Shown piece by piece: positions 6,828 through 13,353 of a DNA stretch of 20,397 nucleotides (positions within the stretch are counted from its first letter, which is position 1; each line of letters starts with the position of its first letter). Location of the stretch: positions 1 through 20,397 of the forward strand of contig JBEVCD010000044.1 of assembly GCA_040514265.1 (NCBI GenBank), in the 5' to 3' direction. The stretch comes from WYZ-LMO2 sp040514265. GTDB taxonomy: Archaea; Halobacteriota; Archaeoglobi; Archaeoglobales; Archaeoglobaceae. The notes under the pieces are model-generated. The model was not told the origin of the DNA. It worked only from the letters and a program-made list of their open reading frames with translations, and searched no databases. Position numbers and translations under genes: made by a program.

Positions 6828-7700
6828 ATGTTCAAGAAGTTACTCTTCGTGCTCCTGATTGTTGCAGCGATAGTTTTCGTCGCTCTGAATATCGAGGGCT
6901 CGCGGGTTGAGAAGGTTCTGATCTGGGAGAACGGAAGGGAGAGAGTCGCCGATAACAGGTATGCAGAGAAGCTCATCGAAGTACTCGAAGCCGTAGAAGT
7001 TCGAAAGACTTGCTCAGTTTCCGACGATGTCGCTAAACAGAGGGCTGTGGAGGTTGTATTTACTAAGCCCGTTGACCTGGGTAAAATGCACGGAGTTACG
7101 TCAGCACTCTTCGTCCTCGGAGGCGAATTCAGGGGGCTCGTGATTACCAGAAGCGTCGACGGAGTGCAATGCTGGTCCTTCGAGAGCGAGGAGGTCGAGA
7201 GGCTGGTATTCGGATACAGCGTGGGGGACTGCTTAACGCTCAGAACGGGGAAGTCCTTCGAATACGACGAAAGGACAGGAACTCTCGTCGCATATGTGAG
7301 CATCAACTGCTGCGGAGTTGACGTTACGGTCGAAGAGGAGAACGGCAGGTTTAGGATAGTCGAGAGGCAGTACGGAGAACTCTGCAGGTGCGAGTGCCTG
7401 AGGAAGGTTGTTATATACGATGTCCCGATCGGTGCGAGGGTGGAGTTTGTTGATATATGGGGAGATGTTCACGTTCTAGTTCCGAGTGTGAACTTAGCCG
7501 GCTTCTGCGGCTGGTCGACCTACGGCGAGTGCAGCAGCGATGACGACTGCGTTACCGACGGATGTTCCGGGCAGATATGCAGGTCGAGGTTCGAGGAGCC
7601 GGTGGTATCTACATGCGAGTGGTTCGACTGTCACGATGCTGCGAAGCACGGCGTTGGGTGTGGATGCGTCGACGGTAGATGTCAGTGGACGCTACCGTAA
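6828..7700 (+). CDS. Exported or membrane-anchored protein with C-terminal cysteine cluster
   Basis: 290 residues. Residues 2-20 are a lysine-flanked hydrophobic segment (FKKLLFVLLIVAAIVFVAL), a signal peptide or N-terminal anchor, so the rest is probably outside the cell. A middle region carries Cys161-Cys162 and C186-x-C-x-C190. The C-terminal about 60 residues contain ten Cys (227, 234, 241, 246, 251, 263, 268, 278, 280, 285), including a DDDCVTDGCSGQIC pattern and a closing GCGCVDGRCQW. That pattern recalls the eight-cysteine-cluster domain seen in scattered archaeal and bacterial exported proteins; I recognise the pattern but not a function. The cysteines could form disulfides or bind metal. 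It is flanked by its own TATA box and by the pdxST promoter, so it is probably monocistronic. Confidence 0.8.
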   Translation: MFKKLLFVLLIVAAIVFVALNIEGSRVEKVLIWENGRERVADNRYAEKLIEVLEAVEVRKTCSVSDDVAKQRAVEVVFTKPVDLGKMHGVTSALFVLGGEFRGLVITRSVDGVQCWSFESEEVERLVFGYSVGDCLTLRTGKSFEYDERTGTLVAYVSINCCGVDVTVEEENGRFRIVERQYGELCRCECLRKVVIYDVPIGARVEFVDIWGDVHVLVPSVNLAGFCGWSTYGECSSDDDCVTDGCSGQICRSRFEEPVVSTCEWFDCHDAAKHGVGCGCVDGRCQWTLP

Positions 7701-7723
7701 GCCTAAACATGCTCCGGGCAGAA

Positions 7724-7733
7724 GGTTAAATAA
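7724..7733 (+). promoter_or_regulatory. TATA box of pdxST
   Basis: GGTTAAATAA is centred about 26 nt upstream of the pdxS ATG at 7755, in a 54-nt intergenic gap. It predicts a leaderless pdxST mRNA. Confidence 0.5.
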
Positions 7734-7754
7734 CAGTCGCGACAAAGTTCGGCG

Positions 7755-8759
7755 ATGAAGGTCAGGCTGGAAGAGCTCAGATTCGGAACGGAGCTGATAA
7801 AGAGGGGATTCGCGAAGATGCAGAAGGGTGGAGTGATAATGGACGTCACCAACGCTGAACAGGCGATTATAGCCGAAGAAGCCGGAGCTGTGGCAGTGAT
7901 GGCTCTCCACAAGGTTCCCGCAGACATAAGAGCAGCTGGCGGAGTTGCGAGGATGGCGGATCCGAAGAAGATCCAGGAGATAATGGATGCCGTCACGATA
8001 CCCGTGATGGCTAAGTGTCGCATCGGACACGTTGCGGAGGCGAGGGCACTTGAGGCACTCGGAGTGGACATGATAGACGAGAGCGAGGTTCTAACTCCCG
8101 CTGACGTCTTCTTCCACATAGACAAGAGGAAGTTCACGGTGCCGTTCGTTTGCGGAGCCAGAAATCTGGGAGAAGCGGTGCGCAGGATATGGGAAGGGGC
8201 GGCGATGATAAGAACGAAGGGCGAAGCCGGAACGGGTAACGTGGTCGAGGCTGTCAAGCACATGAGACTCATGAACAGAGCTATCGAGGAGCTGAAGCTC
8301 CTGAGTGACGAGCAGATCTACAGCGTTGCGAAGAGGTATGCGATGCGATACGCAGATTTAGCTTCGCAGGTAAAAAGCGAAATGGGGCTGGGCGAGGTGA
8401 GCGAGAAGGACGTTGTCTACGAGGAGTACACGCTGGGCGAAATAGTGGAGGGTATCTACGATATTCTGAAAGAGGTTCAGAAACTCGGAAGGCTGCCGGT
8501 CGTGAACTTCGCAGCCGGCGGAATTGCGACTCCAGCCGATGCCGCTCTGATGATGCAGCTCGGAGCCGACGGCGTTTTCGTGGGCAGTGGAATATTCAAG
8601 TCTTCGAACCCGCCGGAGTTTGCGAGAGCCATAGTTGAAGCTGTTCAGCATTACGACGAGCCTGAAGTCGTAGCGGAAGTTTCCAAGGGTCTTGGCGAAC
8701 CGATGAGGGGTCTGGACGTTTTCAAGCTCAGCGAGAGGCTGCAGGAGAGAGGAGTGTAA
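7755..8759 (+). CDS. pdxS: Pyridoxal 5'-phosphate synthase, PdxS lyase subunit
   Basis: 334 residues, a TIM-barrel enzyme of the highly conserved PdxS/SNZ family. It builds PLP directly from ribose 5-phosphate, glyceraldehyde 3-phosphate and ammonia. Lys87 in VMAKCRIGH matches the Schiff-base lysine, and Lys155 in RTKGEAGTGN the second active-site lysine. The phosphate-site signature PVVNFAAGGIATPADAALMMQLGADGVFVGSGIF is evident in two adjoining stretches. Its length is slightly above the roughly 295 of many bacterial forms, with an archaeal-type insert around residues 175-235. The stop overlaps the pdxT start (TAATG), giving 1:1 expression of the two subunits of the 24-mer complex. Confidence 0.98.
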   Translation: MKVRLEELRFGTELIKRGFAKMQKGGVIMDVTNAEQAIIAEEAGAVAVMALHKVPADIRAAGGVARMADPKKIQEIMDAVTIPVMAKCRIGHVAEARALEALGVDMIDESEVLTPADVFFHIDKRKFTVPFVCGARNLGEAVRRIWEGAAMIRTKGEAGTGNVVEAVKHMRLMNRAIEELKLLSDEQIYSVAKRYAMRYADLASQVKSEMGLGEVSEKDVVYEEYTLGEIVEGIYDILKEVQKLGRLPVVNFAAGGIATPADAALMMQLGADGVFVGSGIFKSSNPPEFARAIVEAVQHYDEPEVVAEVSKGLGEPMRGLDVFKLSERLQERGV

Positions 8760-9346
8760 TGCTCGTATCCGTCGTCGGAGTTCAGGGGGACGTCGAGGAG
8801 CACGTGGTAGCGACAAAGAAAGCGATGGAAAAGCTTGGAATAGACGGCAAGGTAGTTGCGACGCGAAGGAGGGGTGTTGTTTCGAAGAGTGACGCGGTGA
8901 TAATTCCCGGCGGGGAGAGCACGACAATAAGCAGGCTCATCTTTAGAGACTCCATAGCGGGCGAGATTCTGGAACTCGCAGCCAGCGAGCGTCCGATAAT
9001 GGGAACCTGTGCCGGGCTGATTCTGCTGGCGAAGCACGGGGACGAGCAGGTTGAGAGGACGAAGACGAAGCTCCTCGGCTTGCTCGACGTGCGGGTGAAG
9101 AGGAACGCCTTCGGAAGACAGAGGGAGAGCTTTCAGGTCAAGCTGAATGTAAAATACATCGGCGAGTTCGATGCCGTCTTCATAAGGGCTCCGGTCGTGA
9201 CGGAAGTCGGAGAGGGCGTCGAAGTTCTGGCGACGTTCGAAGATTACATCGTAGCTGTGAAGCAGCGTAACATTTTGGGCTTAGCCTTCCACCCGGAGCT
9301 GACTGACGATACAAGGGTTCACGAGTTCTTTCTGTCACTGGTTTAG
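8759..9346 (+). CDS. pdxT: Pyridoxal 5'-phosphate synthase, PdxT glutaminase subunit
   Basis: 195 residues, a class I glutamine amidotransferase that supplies ammonia to PdxS. GGESTTISRL (51-60) binds glutamine. The nucleophile is Cys84 in MGTCAGLILLA, completed by His178 and Glu180 in AFHPELT. The start lies in a TAATG junction with pdxS, with GAGAGGAG a few bases upstream as a ribosome-binding site. Its 3' end overlaps the convergent NAD(P)HX repair gene by 12 nt. The complete pdxST pair means de novo vitamin B6 synthesis by the DXP-independent route. Confidence 0.98.
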   Translation: MLVSVVGVQGDVEEHVVATKKAMEKLGIDGKVVATRRRGVVSKSDAVIIPGGESTTISRLIFRDSIAGEILELAASERPIMGTCAGLILLAKHGDEQVERTKTKLLGLLDVRVKRNAFGRQRESFQVKLNVKYIGEFDAVFIRAPVVTEVGEGVEVLATFEDYIVAVKQRNILGLAFHPELTDDTRVHEFFLSLV

Positions 9347-10735
9347 ACACCTCTTAATGGCTACGGGCACCTTCTCTATCAGCTGCGTCGCCGTGTAGTT
9401 GTAGCCGAGCTCCTCGAAGCAGAGGTCGCCCGCGTAACCGTTTACGAAAGCTGCCGCGCACGCCGCGTGGAAGGCGTCGTCGTTGCAGAGGAGAGCTGCG
9501 GCTATTCCGGCGAGCACGTCGCCGGTGCCGCCTACAGTCATGCCGGCGTTGCCGCTCCTGTTCACCTTTACCCTCTCGCCGTCGCTTATCACGTCCTCCC
9601 TACCCTTGAGCAGTATGACGCTGCCCGAACTCCTCGCAGCCTTTCTGACGTCGACGTCGCCGAAAACGCGTCTGAATTCCCCGGCGTGCGGCGTCATGAT
9701 GCACTCTACGCCCTCCGGAACCTTCGAAACTATTGCCTGAGCGTCGAGGACCGCTTTTTTGCAGCTCTTAAGCAGCTCCTCCACAACCTCCGCGAACTCC
9801 TCGTTTTCGCCGACCCCCATACCCATCGCGACCACGTGATGCTTGGCTGCGAGTCTTTCAAGCTCCTCAACGTGTCTGAGCGAGACCGAATCTCCGCTGA
9901 CGCTCCTTACGATCAGGTTGGGGCTGAAGGAGGCTACGACACTCCTTATACTCTCAGGGACCACCGTCGTCACTATGTCCGCCCCGGCTGCGTAGGCTGC
10001 GAGACTCGTCAAAGCCGGTGCACCCGTATACTCTCCGCCACCGATTACGAGGACTCTCCCGTGCATACCCTTGTGAGCACCCTCGAAGCGTCTGTAGCTC
10101 GCGGCAACGTCGCCGGGTCCGCAGAGCCTCTCGATACCCTCCGGAATTCCTATGTCCGCGACTACGAGCTCGCCGCAGAGTTCAGCAGCTTTCAGAAGCC
10201 CGGGCTTCGGCTTGTGAAACGTTACCGTCACGTCAGCTTTGACAGCTTTCACGAATTCACCCGTGTCGGCGTTTAAACCGCTCGGAACGTCTACAGCTAC
10301 CACGAAGGCTCCGCTGTCGTTTATGGAGTCTATGGCACTCGCCACAGGCTCTCGTGGTGCTCCGGTTAAGCCCGTCCCGAGCATTCCGTCGATCACGACG
10401 TCGCCGAAGTTATCCGGAATCCCCTCTCTAATCTCAAAACCCGCCCTCTCGAGAACTTCGAGGTTTGCCTTAGCCTCTCTGCTTCTGACATCTCTCTTCC
10501 TCCCGACGACGTAGACGTCGACTTCGAAGCCCTTCAGATGTCTGGCAGCCACGAAAGCGTCCCCGCCGTTGTTACCGGTGCCAGCAAGAACCGTAACTTT
10601 GCAGGGTTCGAAACGCTTTCTGACCTCTTCAGCCACCGCCCTTCCAGCGTTCTCCATTAGCTGGAGCCTGCTTAGCCCGTAGAACTCGCAGTTAGTGTCG
10701 ACGATGAACATGTCCCTCGAAGTTATCGTTTCCAT
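9335..10735 (-). CDS. nnr: Bifunctional NAD(P)HX epimerase / ADP-dependent NAD(P)HX dehydratase
   Basis: The chosen start gives 466 residues. The N-terminal YjeF_N domain (about 1-205) carries LMENAGRAVAEE, GTGNNGGDAFVAARHL and VIDGMLGTGLTG. It interconverts R- and S-hydrated nicotinamide nucleotides. The C-terminal ribokinase-like YjeF_C domain carries GGGEYTGAPALTSLAAYAAG, MTPHAGEFRRVFG and GNAGMTVGGTGDVLAGI, the ADP-dependent dehydratase core. The enzyme repairs damaged NADH/NADPH, a pressing need in hot cells. In-frame ATGs at 10852 and 10783 would read through the divergent glyA promoter and are rejected. ATG 10735 begins METITSRDMF; ATG 10711 (MFIVDTN), preceded by GAGGGAC, is a real alternative given the TATA position. 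The 3' end overlaps pdxT. Confidence 0.93.
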   Translation of the reverse strand: METITSRDMFIVDTNCEFYGLSRLQLMENAGRAVAEEVRKRFEPCKVTVLAGTGNNGGDAFVAARHLKGFEVDVYVVGRKRDVRSREAKANLEVLERAGFEIREGIPDNFGDVVIDGMLGTGLTGAPREPVASAIDSINDSGAFVVAVDVPSGLNADTGEFVKAVKADVTVTFHKPKPGLLKAAELCGELVVADIGIPEGIERLCGPGDVAASYRRFEGAHKGMHGRVLVIGGGEYTGAPALTSLAAYAAGADIVTTVVPESIRSVVASFSPNLIVRSVSGDSVSLRHVEELERLAAKHHVVAMGMGVGENEEFAEVVEELLKSCKKAVLDAQAIVSKVPEGVECIMTPHAGEFRRVFGDVDVRKAARSSGSVILLKGREDVISDGERVKVNRSGNAGMTVGGTGDVLAGIAAALLCNDDAFHAACAAAFVNGYAGDLCFEELGYNYTATQLIEKVPVAIKRCLNQ

Positions 10736-10753
10736 GCCGCGACTCTCTGAAGT

Positions 10754-10762
10754 CTTAAATAA
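10754..10762. promoter_or_regulatory. Shared TATA element between nnr and glyA
   Basis: CTTAAATAA (plus) reads TTATTTAAG on the minus strand. It is centred 24 nt before the glyA ATG (10782) and 23 nt before the nnr ATG (10735). It is the only AT-rich element in the 46-nt divergent gap, so one box may serve both directions. Confidence 0.5.
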
Positions 10763-10781
10763 CTCCATCGGTAGTTTGTTC

Positions 10782-12044
10782 ATGCTTCCAGAGGACGTAT
10801 ACGCGATCATAGAAGAGCACAACCGGATGATGAGGGACTCGATCCCGCTCATAGCGAGCGAGAACGTGACGAGCTTAGCGGTGAGGTGGTGCTACATCTC
10901 GGACTTCGGACACAGGTATGCGGAGGGAAGGGTGGGCAGCAGGTACTACGAAGGGTGCAGGTATATCGACGAGGTCGAGAAGATGGCTGTAGAACTGACG
11001 AAGAAGCTGTTTGAGGCAGAACATGTGAACGTTCAGCCGATAAGCGGGGTCGTGGCAAACATTGCGGCTTTCTTTGCACTTACGGAGGTAGGAGACGCGA
11101 TAATGAGCATATCCGTTCCGTGCGGAGGACATATAAGTCACGACAGGATATCCGCAGCGGGGTTGCGAGGACTCGAAGTCCACTACTACCCCTTCGATGT
11201 CGAAAACATGAACATAGATGTGGCAGAGACGGAGAAGCTCGCGAAGAGGGTCGAACCGAAGCTGTTCGTTCTGGGTTCGAGCCTCATACTCTTCCCGCAG
11301 CCCGTTAGAGAGATCAAGCAGATAGCCGACGAGCTCGGAGCCTACGTCATGTTCGACGCTAGCCACGTGCTCGGGCTGATAGCCGGAAGAGCTTTTCCCA
11401 ATCCGCTCAAGGACGGAGCCGACGTCGTAACCGGCTCGACGCACAAGACTTTCTTCGGTCCGCAGAGGGCGTTGATCCTAAGCAGAAGAGAGCTGGCTGA
11501 GAGAGTCGACAGAGCCGTATTTCCCGGCGTCGTGAGCAACCACCACCTCAACACGTTAGCCGGCTACGTTGTGGCTGCGATGGAGATGCTCAAATTCGGC
11601 GAAGCCTACGCGAAGCAGGTCGTAAGAAACGCGAAGACCCTCGCGGAGAGCCTCTACGAGCTCGGCTTCAGGGTTCTCGGCGAGGCTAGGGGGTTCACGG
11701 AGACTCACCAGGTAGCTGTAGACGTCAGGGAGTTCGGGGGCGGCGATGCTGTTTCGAAGAAGCTCGAGGAAGCTGGAATAATCCTCAACAAGAACCTCCT
11801 TCCGTGGGATAAAACGAGCGACGCTGCGAACCCATCGGGGATAAGGATCGGCGTTCAGGAAGTTACCAGGCTTGGGATGAAGGAGAACGAGATGGCGAGG
11901 ATCGCGGAGTTCATAAACGACGTGCTGAGGGGTCGCAGGAGTGTGAGAGAAGTGAGGGAGGAAGTCAGAGAGTTCAAGAGGGAGTTCAACACGGTCAAGT
12001 ACACCTTCCGCGAGTGCGAAGCTTACTCGCTGCCGGAGCTATGA
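10782..12044 (+). CDS. glyA: Serine hydroxymethyltransferase
   Basis: 420 residues from MLPEDVYAIIEEHN. The in-frame ATG at 10695 lies before the TATA box and inside nnr and is rejected. The PLP enzyme interconverts serine and glycine with a one-carbon-carrying pterin; in archaea of this group the carrier is probably tetrahydromethanopterin, which is inference from lineage. Visible motifs: IPLIASENVTS at the N-terminus, RYAEGRVGSRYYEGC, the PLP-contact DASHV (Asp192, His195) and the Schiff-base lysine Lys222 in TGSTHKTFFGPQR. The tail (about 385-420) is charged and helical. The stop overlaps the RNA methyltransferase ATG (ATGA), so these two genes are co-transcribed. Its cofactor is made by the nearby pdxST operon. 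Confidence 0.96.
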   Translation: MLPEDVYAIIEEHNRMMRDSIPLIASENVTSLAVRWCYISDFGHRYAEGRVGSRYYEGCRYIDEVEKMAVELTKKLFEAEHVNVQPISGVVANIAAFFALTEVGDAIMSISVPCGGHISHDRISAAGLRGLEVHYYPFDVENMNIDVAETEKLAKRVEPKLFVLGSSLILFPQPVREIKQIADELGAYVMFDASHVLGLIAGRAFPNPLKDGADVVTGSTHKTFFGPQRALILSRRELAERVDRAVFPGVVSNHHLNTLAGYVVAAMEMLKFGEAYAKQVVRNAKTLAESLYELGFRVLGEARGFTETHQVAVDVREFGGGDAVSKKLEEAGIILNKNLLPWDKTSDAANPSGIRIGVQEVTRLGMKENEMARIAEFINDVLRGRRSVREVREEVREFKREFNTVKYTFRECEAYSLPEL

Positions 12045-12967
12045 GCAGGAAGCTCATAGAGGAGCTGAATCCGAAACTCTACGAGAGGCTCAGACTGATA
12101 GACGACAGTGACGAGTTCTTCGAGTATCTGGCAAAGCCGGTAAAGCCGAGTATTCGCGTTAACACGCTGAAGGCGAGCGTGGAGTACGTAGCCGAGAGAC
12201 TTTCGGACTACATAGTCGGCAAGGTTCCGTGGTGCAGGGAGGGTTTCTACCTCTCAACCGACGAGTTCGGAGGGATTCCGGAGCACGCTTTGGGTGTGAT
12301 ATTCTCGCAGGAGGCGGCTTCGATGATACCACCGCTGGTCATGGACCTCAAACCTGGGATGAAGGTTCTCGACATAGCGGCAGCTCCGGGAGCCAAAACC
12401 ACGCAGATAGCCCAGTACATGGAGAACGAGGGTTGCATCGTTGCGAACGATGTGAAGTACGAGAGGGTGAACATACTCCAGTCCAACCTGCAACGCTGCG
12501 GAGTGCTGATAGCGACGGTGACGATGAAAGACGGCAGGTACTTCAAGAGGTTCGCGAACACGTTCGATGCCGTTCTTGTTGACGCACCGTGCAGCAACGT
12601 AGGGATGATAAGAAAGAACTTCAGACACGCCAGGCTCTGGAGGCTGAGGGAAGTTTACGCGCTGTCGAGACTTCAGAAGGAGCTCCTTTACGCCGCATAT
12701 GTCGCTGCAAAACCCGGAGCCACGATAGTCTACTCAACATGTACTACCGATCCACTGGAAAACGAGGAGGTCATCGATTACATTCTGAAGAATGCGGAGG
12801 TTGAGGTTGAGAGAATAGATCTGCCCGTAAAGGGGAGGGAACCGATAGTGGAGTTCGAAGGAAAGGTTTACGACGAGGAGGTGAGGAAGTGTCTCCGGAT
12901 ACACCCGCAGGACAACGACAGCGAGGCTTTCTTCGTTGCGAAACTGAGAAAATTAGAGAGCTGCTGA
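12041..12967 (+). CDS. NOL1/NOP2/Sun-family RNA cytosine-5 methyltransferase
   Basis: 308 residues from the ATGA overlap with glyA, with GGAG just upstream; this start gives MSRKLIEELNPKLYERL. The Rossmann SAM site is VLDIAAAPGAKTTQIAQ (109-125). Motif IV DAPCS (181-185) and motif VI YSTCTTDP (231-238) supply the two cysteines of the m5C RNA methyltransferase family, the release Cys184 and the nucleophile Cys234. The target, rRNA or tRNA, cannot be told from the sequence. The protein ends in the MTase domain without its own PUA domain; a PUA-like protein is encoded by the next, overlapping gene, suggesting a split two-part enzyme. Confidence 0.93.
   Translation: MSRKLIEELNPKLYERLRLIDDSDEFFEYLAKPVKPSIRVNTLKASVEYVAERLSDYIVGKVPWCREGFYLSTDEFGGIPEHALGVIFSQEAASMIPPLVMDLKPGMKVLDIAAAPGAKTTQIAQYMENEGCIVANDVKYERVNILQSNLQRCGVLIATVTMKDGRYFKRFANTFDAVLVDAPCSNVGMIRKNFRHARLWRLREVYALSRLQKELLYAAYVAAKPGATIVYSTCTTDPLENEEVIDYILKNAEVEVERIDLPVKGREPIVEFEGKVYDEEVRKCLRIHPQDNDSEAFFVAKLRKLESC
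12877..12885 (+). promoter_or_regulatory. Near-perfect Shine-Dalgarno site for the overlapping PUA gene
   Basis: GGAGGTGA (12878-12885, with flanking purines) precedes the GTG at 12889 inside the methyltransferase gene. It matches the complement of the archaeal 16S rRNA 3' end and has normal spacing. It decides the start of the overlapping gene, although the same bases also encode Glu-Glu-Val-Arg. Confidence 0.6.
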
Positions 12968-13353
12968 GGAAACAGTTCGGAGCCGACGTCGATCTGAAGT
13001 TCTACGTAGGCGGAAAGGGAAGGGTTTACGCGTACAAAGACTGCGAGTTCGAAGGAAGGAAGGGGATATACTTCGGCACGCTTGAGAAGAACGGTGTCAG
13101 GCTCTCGATAGAAGGAAGCTTCATAGTCGGGAGAATCGCAGAAAAGAACGTCGTTGAAGTCGACGATGCGACAGCGCTGAAGTGGCTGAGGGGCGAAGAC
13201 CTGAGCGTGGACGAGGGCATGAGGGGCTACTACATCCTAAAGTGGGGGGAGTACTTTCTGGGCTGCGGAAAAGCTGCTAACGGAGTTCTAAGGAACTACG
13301 TTCCAAAGGAGAGGCGCCTGACAAAGGATACGAACGGTGAGGGCGGTGAGTAG
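12889..13353 (+). CDS. PUA-like RNA-binding protein, partner of the RNA methyltransferase
   Basis: 154 residues from a GTG start. Residues about 40-145 (VYAYKDCEFEGRKGIYFG, SIEGSFIVGRIAEKNVVEVDD, RGEDLSVDEGMRGYYILKWG, FLGCGKAANGVLRNYVPKERR) resemble the C-terminal PUA-like domain of RsmF/NSUN-type methyltransferases, which positions RNA. No ATG, GTG or TTG occurs in this frame between 12889 and the domain, so translation begins inside the upstream gene with a 79-nt overlap. A near-perfect Shine-Dalgarno site supports this. The frame is -1 relative to the methyltransferase, so a frameshifted fusion, natural or from a sequencing error, is the main alternative. Its last 66 nt overlap the convergent feoB gene. 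Confidence 0.75.
   Translation: MSPDTPAGQRQRGFLRCETEKIRELLRKQFGADVDLKFYVGGKGRVYAYKDCEFEGRKGIYFGTLEKNGVRLSIEGSFIVGRIAEKNVVEVDDATALKWLRGEDLSVDEGMRGYYILKWGEYFLGCGKAANGVLRNYVPKERRLTKDTNGEGGE

Noticed and set aside
10695..10781. Upstream in-frame extension of glyA starting at ATG 10695.
   Set aside because: It would precede the TATA box, overlap the divergent nnr gene and add residues unlike the family N-terminus.
10736..10852. Upstream extension of nnr to ATG 10852.
   Set aside because: It would read through the shared promoter and into glyA; the added residues do not look like YjeF_N.
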